From Cololabis saira (Eukaryota > Chordata > Actinopteri > Beloniformes > Belonidae): a DNA stretch of 64,000 nt. The DNA lies in NCBI RefSeq assembly GCF_033807715.1, contig NC_084599.1:4674125-4738124 (forward strand). Reading direction: 5' to 3'. Positions within the stretch are counted from its first letter, which is position 1, and each line of letters begins with the position of its first letter. Both the position numbers and the translations under genes were made by a program. Of this stretch, positions 40,508-63,371 are shown in pieces. The notes below the pieces were generated by a model. The model was not told the DNA's origin and did no database searches. It saw only the letters and a program-made list of their open reading frames with translations.

Positions 40508-42268
40508 ATGTCGACCCCCCACACCAGCTCCGCCCCCCTGGAGGTTCTCCCGGGCCAGCGGGTCAACTACCACCTGGAGAAATACCTGGGCCAGGGGACC
40601 TTTGGAACCGTCACCACCGCCAGAGTCATGGGGAGGGAGGAATTAGTGGCGGTAAAAATGATTAAGAAAGAACTTATCAGAGATGGCGAAAGAGAAGTTA
40701 AAACGCTGGAAACAATGAAACAACTGGACCCTGGCAAGAATAACTTAGTCAAGTTTTTTGAACATCTAGTTTACAGAGGCCGTCTCTGCCTGGTGTTTGA
40801 AAAGCTGGACATAAGTCTACATGATCTCATGGTGAGGAGGGACTTCAGACCTCTGCACCTGAGTGAGATCCGCGTGATCTCCCAGCAGTTGCTGGTGGCG
40901 GTGAAGGCGCTGAGGGCCATCGGTCTGGTCCATGGAGACATGAAACCAGACAACATCATGTTTGTGGACCATCGCTCACAGCCCTTCAGAGTGAAGCTGA
41001 TAGATTTTGGTCATGCCTCTAAGGTATCCACCTGTTGGGAGGAGGGAAGGGTCCAGAACCTGGCCTACAGGCCCCCAGAGGTCCTGCTGGACCATCCCTC
41101 CTACGGGGAGAGGATAGATATGTGGTGTCTCGGTTGCATTCTGGCGTACATGTTCCTGGCTGATGAGCTGTACCCATCTGATAATGAATATCATACCATT
41201 AAGATGATTTTACAGTGGAACGGTAAAGTTGATAATGATTTTCTGGATGATGCGGAGGGAGCAGAGCGCTTCTTTACTCTGATGAAGGAAGCCCCTGATA
41301 GCGTGTGGTGGCTCAAGTCCCCAGAAGAGTACTACATGGGAGAGGACTTCACGGAAAGTGGAGAGGATTCTTTCAGCGACGATGCTCGCGATAATCTTCA
41401 TTCTCTGGACGACTTGAAGATGAACCAGCCGAGACTTTTTGTTCCCGTTGTTCGTGAAGACACAGATGCGTTCGTCAGCCTCCTCAAGCAGATGCTCGCA
41501 GTGAATCCAGAGAAACGGATCATCCCAACTGAAGCCCTTCACCATGATTTTATTACAATGAAGCACCTGTCTGTGGCTGGTGGCCACCCCTACGTGATCC
41601 GTGCACGAAAAACGATGGCATTGTGCCCGTTGCAGGAATCTGAAGATGAAGACGGCATCATTCCTGGGAGTTATGTCAGCAGGCTGTCAGCAGTATCCAG
41701 GTTGAGCTCTGGAAGCTCCAACTATGGTAGTGTTGCTTCTTGGAGTGAAGACGTCGGTTCTGTCGCTGTCTCTGAAGAGCCAAGACTGGTTATTGGAACA
41801 AGTCTGAATGAAGTTGATTCAAGGAAAAAGGAAGTACCATCAGGACCCGGGAACGAGAGCGTAGCCCAGCAGAAGTCCTGCACAAAAATCAAGAAGACAA
41901 AAAATGTGGCCAATTCTGATAAAGAAGGACCAAAAACTCATAGGGTAGAACGGCAAGACGAGTCTAGAAATGTAGATATTAAACCTGGATCACATGCTGT
42001 GGATGAATTAACACCAGAACCAAGACCGGCAACCCAACACCCTCTGGCAGAGCCGGCAGTGCAGCTCAGGGAGCAGTTCAATGTGGATCTAAACATTCAT
42101 GTAACAGTGTTGATCAGGTACAAAGTGTCTCCTGCTGCGTCCACGAGTCCCAGGGTCTCAGGGGGAAACAGTTCCTGTGAAAAAGACAGAGAACCAGACG
42201 TTAAAGCCAAAACCTTTAAGAGGATCTGTGATTTCTTCTCAAGGCCATTCAAGCCACTTTGCATGTAG
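40508..42268 (+). CDS. HIPK/DYRK-like protein kinase, intronless, 586 aa
   Basis: Ser/Thr kinase of the HIPK branch of the CMGC group (family by resemblance). Gly-loop GQGTFG at 29-33, VAVK Lys50, alpha-C EREVKTL Glu63, catalytic loop HGDMKPDNI (Asp144, Lys146, Asn149), DFG at 166-168, NLAYRPPEV in the P+1 loop and DMWCLGC at 204-210. HIPKs normally have HADLKPEN and YRAPE, so HGD and PPE are variants. Key catalytic residues are intact. An acidic insert (about 275-310) lies in the C-lobe. The C-terminal 220 aa are Ser/Lys-rich and unrecognised. No homeodomain-binding or PEST regions like those of HIPK1-3 were seen. The ATG at 40508 is chosen; an in-frame GTG lies 33 bp upstream. Single exon, so probably an old retrogene or part of a fish-specific kinase expansion. 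Its own TATA, CRE and E-boxes argue that it is expressed. Confidence 0.88.
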   Translation: MSTPHTSSAPLEVLPGQRVNYHLEKYLGQGTFGTVTTARVMGREELVAVKMIKKELIRDGEREVKTLETMKQLDPGKNNLVKFFEHLVYRGRLCLVFEKLDISLHDLMVRRDFRPLHLSEIRVISQQLLVAVKALRAIGLVHGDMKPDNIMFVDHRSQPFRVKLIDFGHASKVSTCWEEGRVQNLAYRPPEVLLDHPSYGERIDMWCLGCILAYMFLADELYPSDNEYHTIKMILQWNGKVDNDFLDDAEGAERFFTLMKEAPDSVWWLKSPEEYYMGEDFTESGEDSFSDDARDNLHSLDDLKMNQPRLFVPVVREDTDAFVSLLKQMLAVNPEKRIIPTEALHHDFITMKHLSVAGGHPYVIRARKTMALCPLQESEDEDGIIPGSYVSRLSAVSRLSSGSSNYGSVASWSEDVGSVAVSEEPRLVIGTSLNEVDSRKKEVPSGPGNESVAQQKSCTKIKKTKNVANSDKEGPKTHRVERQDESRNVDIKPGSHAVDELTPEPRPATQHPLAEPAVQLREQFNVDLNIHVTVLIRYKVSPAASTSPRVSGGNSSCEKDREPDVKAKTFKRICDFFSRPFKPLCM

Positions 42269-42486
42269 CTGAGGAAACAGAGCTGAATGAAGACCAGCTG
42301 GCCCAGAAACCCCTCAAATGCAGCCACTCCACATAGAATTCAGTTAGTTTCAGTTTCAACGTTGAAAGTCAAAATAATGAGGCCTGCGAAACCAGAAATC
42401 CACCTGCCAGAAAACAAAGCAGGCTCTATTGACAGTTGGAAGACGTTTTGGGGAAACCCTGGTCTGATTAGAAGAGATGGAATTAG

Positions 42487-42731
42487 GGGGACGGTGGTGC
42501 AGCTGGTAGTGCAGCCGTCTCACAGCTAGAAGGTCCTGGGTTTGATTCCTGCCGGGGACGCTGTGGGCGCTGAGTGCGTGTTAAGATCCCCCATGACTTC
42601 AGTGCAGTGCCCACACCCTGGGTGGGGTTGGTGAAAGGATCTTTCTGTGTGGAGTTTGCATGTTCTCCCCGTGTTCCCTTGGGCAGCTAATGTGAGCTAC
42701 CCTCACAAAAACATGCAGCAGTCCTGGGCTA
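42487..42731 (+). repeat. SINE with tRNA-like promoter
   Basis: GGGACGGTGGTGCAGCTGGT, and a B-box-like GGTTTGATTCC at about 42539-42549. The body contains GTGTGGAGTTTGCATGTTCT. I recognise this as a widespread fish short retroelement. It is interrupted at its end by the mariner-like palindrome. Confidence 0.68.
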
Positions 42732-42733
42732 TA

Positions 42734-43078
42734 CAGGACTGTCTCAGAAAATTAATAAAGTTCTTTATTTTCTGTAATGCAATTAAAAAAACAAAAATGT
42801 CATACATTCTGGATTCATTACAAATTAACTGAAATATTGCAAGCCTTTTATTATTTTAATATTGCTGATTATGGCTTACAGTTTAAGATTCCCAGAATAT
42901 TCTAATTTTTTTAGATAGGATATTTGAGTTTTCTTAATCTGTAAACCATAATCATCAATATTAAAATAATAAAAGGATTGCAATATTTCAGTTGATTTGT
43001 AATGAATCCAGAATGTATGACATTTTTGTAATTTCATTACAGAAAATCACAATATTCTCATTTTCTGAGACAGTCCTG
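42734..43078. mobile_element. Mariner-like palindrome (family M), TA-flanked
   Basis: CAGGACTGTCTCAGAAAATT to ATTTTCTGAGACAGTCCTG between TA dinucleotides, inserted in the tail of the SINE. 345 bp. Confidence 0.83.
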
Positions 43079-44043
43079 TATGTAGCCCAGGTTCTAAAAT
43101 GACATCCCCTTAATATTAAAATTCTCCCTGTAAAATAATTCGGTTTAATTGTGAAGTAAACAATTCATTGAAGTCACTAAAAATTGTTAAAACAATTCAT
43201 TTTATTTTGAAATAAATAAATAATTAATTGCACCAAAAACGATTAAACGTGGTTAAAAACGTTTTTAAAATGATGAAGGAAAAAATATATTTTGCACCCC
43301 CAACTAGCCAATCAATGAGCCCCAGGTGATCAGCCCATTAATTCTACTTCCTGTCACTACTTCCGGTTTGCGGACATTCTCACGCTCGATGCCTCGTGTA
43401 CGGTTGATTCATTCCCAGATAGAATCTGATTTCATGCACTAGAGCAGCGTGAGGGATGGGATGATTTTGCTGATCTGGCCAAGTGAAATGCGGTAAAGTG
43501 CATTCATGCGGCGACTAGTCGGTCAGGTGTTTGGTGACATCGTTAAGAGGTTGCAACTACATCCAACCATCCCCTGGAACACTTCCGGCTGGGTCCGTGT
43601 GAGGTTTCTGATTCCCAGATCCAGAGACTGTTTGTCCGATAACCACTGGTGTTGATCCCTAGAAGTAAAGGATTCCCTGAATCCCCCTCTCTCTCGTAGG
43701 ACAAGCATCTACACTGATACACTGACATTGAGAGGAAGAAAAAGGGCCCAAAGCTAACTTTGGGAACAGGGTTTTTGTTTGTTGTTGTTGCTCGCTTTAT
43801 TGTTTTAGTTTGTTATTTTCATTGAATGTTTTGCTTGTAATAAATTGTTGTATTTTCATTGTGTTGTCAGTTTGTAGTAACAATGAATTATTGAATGAAT
43901 TATTTTATTTTCGTGTCCGGACATAAATGAGCCATCCCTCATGGAATTACACAGACACATTAATTACATCAAAATATAACATTCCTGTGTGTGAACCACC
44001 TACTTCCAGCTACAAATAATAATAATGATAATGAGCAGCAATA

Positions 44044-44080
<37 letters not shown>

Positions 44081-44290
44081 GAAATTAAAATTAAAACAAA
44101 ATAAAATATAATATCCCACACTAGAAAATGAACAAAAAATACACCCACAGAAATATCGACCCACACGCACACAGCCCCCCCATACCCAGGTCTTAATTAG
44201 ATCATATCATAACTCACTCCACAACAGACAATACCAACCCTTACACACAATTGAACCCATCCATACAATAATACCGGTAATATGCAGTCC
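43079..44290. other. Intergenic stretch without recognised gene
   Basis: Contains an (ATA)n-type microsatellite near 44040-44080. No conserved protein or transposon ends were recognised. Confidence 0.4.
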
Positions 44291-44870
44291 ATGTCACAGA
44301 GAAACACACACAAATTTTATATGTTACCTTTCTCCTTCTATCCCAGGCTTTAAATAAAAATTCAGAAAAACTAAAATATTTTCAAAAAGATATTCAATTA
44401 AAACGCCTTCCTCCATACTTAACAGATCTAAATCAGGATTATAAATTCTTTCAAACAAAATGTGACGTAAATCATGAACTTAAACATTTTCTTAATATAA
44501 AATAAAATGAATTTCACTCTCCACCACATTTAACTCACAGTACTGACATATTGTATTTTCTTCAGGTTCACCTCTATATCTTCCTGTTTCAATATGTAGG
44601 GGTAATATACCACACCTTAACTGTGCACAGAGTGATCTCTTACTTTTAGCCAGATTATAATTAACATATTTTTCACATTCGTACTTTTTCTTAAATAAAC
44701 AATACGTTTGCAGTTTTGGCTTCTGCAGGATTTCTTTCACCCATAGTTGTGTATATTTAGACTGAATATGGTCATGAAATTCCTCTATCACTACCTTTTT
44801 CACTTAAAAATAATGTTCTTCAAGTCCTGCCTCTACTAATAAATCTAATATTTCTGGGGCCCATTCACCA
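44291..44870 (-). pseudogene. LINE C-terminal zinc-knuckle-type remnant
   Basis: The minus strand encodes LRCGILPLHIETGRYRGEPEE and NTICQYCELNVVESEIHFIL, a phrase found at the C-terminus of fish non-LTR elements (CxxC..ExxxHF). Only about 100 codons are open. Confidence 0.65.
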
Positions 44871-45239
44871 CCAACTCAAAAATCCCAACAAGTGCCACAA
44901 AACAAAAAAAGGAAAAAAACAGCAAACTATTGTTGCCTTTGTTATTATTGGTAATCAAACATAAGGGCTCTTTCAAACTTTAAGTCTTCTGTTATTGGTC
45001 CAGCTATTATTATTGATAATTACCTACCTGTGCTCTGTTATTATACCGTAACAAGGGTTACATGTACATGCCCCCTCTGGCCAGCCGGGGGACAGATGGG
45101 GTGGGGAGGATCTACCTGGAATAACGTGATCCTTCCACGCGCTACGTCCGGCCGGAGAAACCCCACCCTGTCTGGTGAAAAGAAGCCAGGGCTCATACAC
45201 CCCAGCCAGGGGGAAGAGTTTGACAAATCCAAAGATAAG

Positions 45240-45856
45240 GACTGCGTTTACATGCACTCAATAACCCTTTTAAAACCCGAATATTGGCAATAACCCGAAT
45301 TTGCACGGCCATGTAAACACCAATAACCCCTTTGAATAACTGGAATTTGCTCATTCAGGTTTTAAAAAACCTGAATATGACCCCTGGGTTCCTCCTTTTA
45401 AAACCTGAATATTGGGTCATGTAAACACCAAACGGAATATCCCGATCAAACGGAACAGGAATTTGTTTTCTGCTCATGTTCTGTTCACAAGGAATCCTGG
45501 TCTTTTGAGTCCAGGAAGTTCTTATAAACACGGAGAAACCAAGACCAGGAGGAGACTAATCACTTCATAAATGTAATGAAGGATATGAACATTTCTGCAT
45601 TTGTAGACGGTAGAAAGTACCGGGATAGAAGATTTACAAGAAGGTGAGAGAAAAGTTTGTTTTGCATTTGTTTTGAATTTGGATACAAGAAGAAGCAGAA
45701 ATGACAGGAATTGCGTCATCATGTTCTCCGTGCGTCGCTGGTTTGATCCAGATATCCCAAATGATTAATTACCATGTAAACGGAATATTCGCAATGTTTC
45801 AGTAACCGGAATATTAGCAATAACCCAAATTTTGACTGCATGTAAACGTAGTCAAG
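45240..45856. mobile_element. Inverted-repeat element with GTTTACATGCA ends
   Basis: Left ACTGCGTTTACATGCACTCA and right TTGACTGCATGTAAACGTAGT are inverted. Repeated AATAACCCGAAT and AATATTGG motifs lie inside. AAGG on both sides may be the target duplication. 615 bp. Confidence 0.72.
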
Positions 45857-46963
45857 GACTGCCATAAGTTGTGATTGTGCTACAGGACGTTGGCGTGTGT
45901 TGATGTGATTGTGACTGCTCCGCTTGCAGGTTGAGGTTTGGAGGAAGACGCTGCAGCCGGGACTGTGACGGCTGCAGACTGGCTGCTGCTGCTGCACCTT
46001 CTCCACCTTTAGTCGCTCGCTTAAATGTCACCTCCTTTCAAAACATGTATATTTTTCTAATTACTCCATATGGCAAGATTTAAAGTTTACTATGAAGATG
46101 TTTCACACATTTACCCTGAAACTGATGAAAGTAAAAATCTCACAAAAAAGATCAAGTTTAGAGCTGAGTAAGGAGTGAATAAATCACATGGAAAGCAGTA
46201 GGCTACTCACATCCATAAAAAGACACATCTCCAAAATTGGTGTCGGAAAATGAGACGTAGTTTGTGTTTTCTAGATGAACATCTCCCTATTTTTGTTGCA
46301 TGTGGGATTCTTTTTAATTTAAATAAATTAAGAGTGATCTCAGCACAGAGTATGCAAAGCAAATGTAATGGTGATAAAATTCCTGTCAATGCGGATTAAC
46401 AAAGGCAAGGCTTGGATTCATGGCATTGTAACAGTAAAAAAACGAACTAATATCATAATCCAGCACTTTTTAAATAATGTTTAATCGTTGTTTTGCTCAC
46501 AGATGGGGTTTTGATTGGTTGTGCCTGCACTCACCGTGAGGGAGACGTGCTGTTTCTTATTCAGCCAATACAGAACTGGACGCTGAATGACAAGTGTCTG
46601 TGTGTCTGTTCACATCCCCCCCTTTACAGGGGTACAACACAGACACAGAAAACATTAACTGGCTGCCTTGCGGTTTCTTGTCCAGGTTAAACTTGACCCT
46701 TCTTGGATCAATATTTCCAGACATACATGGCTCAGCTTTTAAATGTGCACTGCTGATTCTGTTCGGGATGAGCAAACATCTAACTCCAAATTCCATCAGC
46801 AACAGCCACATTTCTTTGCACGACCTGTGTAATTTCCTCTAATAACAAGTGCACATTGTAATTGTCCTCACATGTCTGGCTCGGGCCTCTTAACCCTTTA
46901 CTGTCTGTGGGTGAAACTCACCTCATTCTCCTGTTCTTCTTTCCTCCTGCTCTCTCCTCTTTT
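45857..46963. other. Intergenic stretch without recognised gene
   Basis: No exon, RNA gene or element ends recognised. Confidence 0.4.
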
Positions 46964-49119
46964 TCTCCCTTCCTCCCTTCCTTCCTTCCTTCCTTCCTTC
47001 CTTCCTTACTCCCTTCCTTCCTTCCTTCCTTACTCCCTTCCTTCCTCCCTTCCTTCCTTCCTTCCTTCCTTCCTTCCTTCCTTCCTTACTCCCTTCCTTC
47101 CTTCCTTCCTTACTCCCTTCCTTCCTTCCTTCCTTCCTTCCTTCCTTACTCCCTTCCTTCCTTCCTTCCTTCCTTCCTTCCTTCCTTCCTTACTCCCTTC
47201 CTTCCTTCCTTCCTTCCTTCCTTCCTTCCTTCCTTACTCCCTTCCTTCCTTCCTTCCTTCCTTCCTTCTTTTCTCCCTTCCTTCCTTCTTTCTTGTTTTT
47301 TCCCTTCCTTCTCCCTTCCTTCCTTCCTTCCTTCCTTCTTTCCTTCCTTCCTTCTCCCTTCCTTCCTTCCTTCCTTCCTTCCTTCCTTCCTTCTTTCCTT
47401 CCTTCCTTCTCCCTCCCTTCCTCCCTTCCTTCCTTCCTTCCTTCCTTCCTTCTTTCCTTCCTTCCTTCTCCCTCCCTCCCTTCCTTCCTTCCTTCCTTCC
47501 TTCCTTCTTTCCTTCCTTCCTTCTCCCTTCCTTCTTTCCTTCCTTCCTTCTTTCCTTCCTTCCTTCTCCCTCCCTCCCTTCCTTCCTTCCTTCCTTCCTT
47601 CCTTCCTTCTTTCGTTCCTTCCTTCTCCCTCCCTCCCTTCCTTCCTTCCTTCCTTCCTTCCTTCCTTCCTTCCTTCCTTCCTTCCTTCCTTCATTCTTTC
47701 CTTCCTTCCTTCTCCCTTCCTTCTTTCCTTCCTTCCTTCTTTCCTTCCTTCCTTCTCCCTTCCTTCTTTCCTTCCTTCCTTCTCCCTTCCTTCCTTCCTT
47801 CTTTCCTCCCTTCTTCCCTTCCTCCTTCCTTCATTCCTTCCTTCCTTCCTTCTCCCTTCCTTCCTTCCTTCTTTCCTTCCTTCCTTCCTTCCTTCCTTCC
47901 TTCTTTCCTTCCTTCCTTCTCCCTCCCTTCCTTCCTTCCTTCCTTCCTTCTTTCCTTCCTTCCTTCTCCTTTCCTTCCTTCTTTCCTTCCTTCCTTCCTT
48001 CCTTCCTTCTCCCTTCCTTCCTTCCTTCCTTCCTTCCTTCCTTCTTTCCTTCCTTCCTTCCTTCCTTCCTTCCTTCCTTCTTTCCTTCCTTCCTTCTCCC
48101 TTCCTTCCTTCCTTCCTTCCTTCTTTCCTTCCTTCCTTCTCCCTTCCTTCCTTCCTTCCTTCCTTCTTTCCTTCCTTCCTTCTCCCTTCCTTCCTTCCTT
48201 CCTTCCTTCCTTCTTTCCTTCCTTCCTTCCTTCCTTCCTTCCTTCCTTCCTTCTTTCCTTCCTTCCTTCTCCCTTCCTTCCTTCCTTCCTTCCTTCTTTC
48301 CTTCCTTCCTTCTCCCTTCCTTCCTTCCTTCCTTCCTTCCTTCTTTCCTTCCTTCCTTCTCCCTTCCTTCTTTCCTTCCTTCCTTCTCCCTTCCTTCCTT
48401 CCTTCCTTCCTTCTTTCCTTCCTTCCTTCTCCCTTCCTTCTTTCCTTCCTTCCTTCTTTCCTTCCTTCCTTCTCCCTTCCTTCCTTCCTTCCTTCCTTCC
48501 TTCCTTCCTTCTTTCCTTCCTTCCTTCTCCCTTCCTTCTTTCCTTCCTTCCTTCTTTCCTCCCTTCTTCCCTTCCTCCTTCCTTCCTTCCTTCCTTCCTT
48601 CTTTTCTCCCTTCCTTCCTTCTTTCTTGTTTTTTCCCTTCCTTCTCCCTTCCTTCCTTCCTTCCTTCCTTCTTTCCTTCCTTCTCCCTTCCTTCCTTCCT
48701 TCTTTCCTTCCTTCCTTCCTTCCTTCCTTCCTTCCTTCCTTCCTTCCTTCCTTCCTTCCTTCCTTCCTTCCTTCTCCCTTCCTTCCTTCCTTCCTTCCTT
48801 CCTTCCTTCCTTCTTTCCTTCCTTCCTTCTCCCTTCCTTCCTTCCTTCCTTCCTTCCTTCTTTCCTTCCTTTCTTCTCCCTTCCTCCCTTCCTTCCTTCC
48901 TTCCTTCCTTCCTTCCTTCCTTCCTTCCTTCCTTCCTTCCTTCCTTCTTTCCTTCCTTCCTTCTCCCTTCCTTCCTTCCTTCCTTCTTTCTTTCCTTCTT
49001 TCATTCTTCCTTCCTTCCTTCTTTCCTCCCTTCTTCCCTTCCTCCTTCCTTCCTTCCTTCCTTCCTTCCTTCCTTCCTTCCTTCCTTCTTTCCTCCCTTC
49101 TTCCCTTCCTCCTTCCTTG
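46964..49119. repeat. 2.15-kb polypyrimidine (CCTT)n block with higher-order units
   Basis: Plus strand almost purely C and T. Runs of CCTT are broken by CTCCC and CTTTC at regular spacing, giving a higher-order pattern of CTTTCCTTCCTTCCTTCTCC units. Longer blocks repeat at a distance: TTCTTTCTTGTTTTTTCCC occurs near 47287 and 48620, and TTTCCTCCCTTCTTCCC near 47802, 48556, 49022 and 49090. All six-frame ORFs (up to 770 codons) are by-products. Confidence 0.97.
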
Positions 49120-51084
49120 ACCTGAACACAGCACAAGTGTTAATAAAAGAAAGTTTAGAAATGCTGCAGCACGGTGACATGTAAAGCATCTGCAGGTTCA
49201 AACACACCCTGCAGTCACGTGTCAAATCTAGCCCAGGATTTTCAATTGACTGAAGAGAAAGTGAGTAGTGTAAACTCTGAGGGAGGTAATGAATAACGTG
49301 GTGCAGGAGTTTCACCACCACCAAATCCCAGGTTTGTAACAGACTAAACAGAGACAGAGGAAGACACACAGAAGGAAACACATGAAACCAAGATAAACAA
49401 GAAGCACAATAAAATCATTCCAGATTAAAACCAGAAATCAAAGAACTGTGACGAACAAGTCCAACGTCAAGATCAATTACAAAATATGTCTGGTTAAAAA
49501 TAACACAAACCCAAACAAAGTCCAAAAACATTCAAAGAACAAAAAATGAAAATCTGCAAACAGGACAAACCTGGCAAGCAGGAGGTCAAGCTTTGACTAA
49601 TGGCTAACCAGCAACATTTGAACATCTCAATAAAAATACTAATCATTGACTAGATATACACATTCCTCTGTCAGGTTTATTAGCACGACAGATTTCAGCT
49701 GTCAACGTGAGAACTGGTGCAGAAAACTGGAGACACTGAGGACTGAGTAAATAAACCTCTGCAGGATCTGGAACAAGCATGGCTGCAGGTTTGAACCTCG
49801 GTTGTCTCTCTAAACCTTACCGGCAACTGGTTTTAACGCAGGATTTATTCTGAAAGAAACGGGTTTAGAGCTCAGCAGGAAATAGACGAGGAAAAACAAA
49901 GCAGAGCATAAAAGCAAACTTTGACACCAAATGTGTGGGGACCAAAAAAAAAGAAAAGGCAGCTTCAGCAACTTTAATAAAAAGATTCACTCAGGCTACT
50001 AAGTGTTTTATAAGTATCCTGAGCCTTTTCATTTTAACTCAGGGAGAAGTTTATTGTTTAGAGTCCAAGATCTTTGACATCGGGGGAATCTGAACTCTCC
50101 GTCTGTAAAACATGTTCTGTATTTATGTCACATTTTTAACACATTTCCCAGGTTTGCTTTTCAATGTGTTGATTATTGAAACCGTCAAAGCACTTGTTAT
50201 CGTATTTAGTTTTTTAATTCTACGTAGAGTTTTGTTTAAAAAGTCACACTGAACAAATCAGGAATAAAATCTTGTCCAAGGACAAATCTGTCAGCTGATT
50301 TATTAAATTGAATTAATCTTGATTATTCTTGATTTTAAGTTTTTTGATTTAAATGAAAACAACTTTTTTTAAATCTATTTATTTTTTCAGTATATAAAAT
50401 GCCGGTTGATGCGCGGCATTTGTGAACTTACAGAACAGTATTAGGGCCAGGCAGGAGAAAAATAAAAATAATATTTTAGCGGAGGAAGATTTCTTTTTTC
50501 ATTATGCACTTCGAGAAAAAAGTCGAAATGTTGAGAAAAAGGTAAACATTTCCTGAATAAAGTTGAAATGTTTAGAAAAAGGTGAAATTTCGTCTTTATT
50601 CTTGAAATTGTATTTCAGAGACAATTATGAATAACTCTCTAACAACAAGCACAAGCACTCCCTTTGTTGCAAAGAACTTGTCAACTGTTGTTACAGCTAA
50701 GCTTTTTTTAGACAGTCGGTGTGGCATAGACCGTCCTTCTGACTTTATCCCTCCTGAAAACTGAACACCAGTCTCGAAAATGGGAGAGGGCAGAGATGGA
50801 TTAGGAAGATGATCGTACTTCAGCACAAAGGTGTGCATAAAGATCACAATGACATAGAAGCAGGGTTAGAATACTCAGTGCTGGCGTGTACAAAGTAACT
50901 GAAGCAATAGTGATATGAAACCAAAATGGATTCATCAAGAATTCCATCTTCCCACCCCCTTTTCAGTCACCTAAAAATTGTTTTAATTCGCAGCACCTTG
51001 AAGTCAATGCACAAGACATCTGGTTATACGAGTGAAATGCTACCATGGTGCATTTCATAAAACTAAAATGAATTTTGTGTGCAG
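49120..51084. other. Region upstream of slc5a9 coding exons
   Basis: The first coding exon of slc5a9 should lie here or further upstream, since the exon at 51085 opens mid-codon. No ATG exon with a convincing phase-1 donor could be chosen. A G-family fragment is at 50437-50640. Confidence 0.4.
50437..50640. mobile_element. G-family fragment
   Basis: GTATTAGGGCCAGGCAGGAG, then GCACTTCGAGAAAAAAGTCG. Left half of the element that is complete at 63576-63898. Confidence 0.65.
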
Positions 51085-62931
<11,847 letters not shown>

Positions 62932-63371
62932 GTATTAAAGTCACTGATTCTGCTCCATAAATGGACGACCACAGTCCAAATGCAGCATATTTAGAAAAGA
63001 AAATGGTATTTCTGACATTAAAATAATCCTCTAGTATCTTCTGTACTCAGTTCCACCTGTTCTTCTGCTGCTGGCCTACTACACCTCCTAATCATCTTGT
63101 CGTTTAAATCATCTACAACATCTCAAAACAGAGGAACAGTAGACCTTTGAGCTGATTTGGTTGTGATGGGAGACCTACTAAACACTGATAACGGGGAGTG
63201 AAGCAGAGAAGAAGAGGAGGTGATGAGAGACCCTGCACCTCGAGAAGAACCAAAAACCATCACAACATCCCCTGTTTATCCAGCTGGTACAGAACATACC
63301 GAACAATCACACCAGAATCACCACTCACAACAACTCAGGCGGCAGCTGCTTCGTGCTCCGTTACTCTGAAC

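Noticed and set aside
42539..42549. Stand-alone tRNA gene
   Set aside because: A B-box-like motif is present, but the sequence does not fold as a full cloverleaf by eye and continues into a SINE body.
46862..49184. Open frames of 480-770 codons rich in Ser/Leu/Pro/Phe or Arg/Lys/Glu/Gly
   Set aside because: They exist on both strands and in several frames at once, only because the CCTT tract lacks stop codons. No domain, splice or start context supports them.
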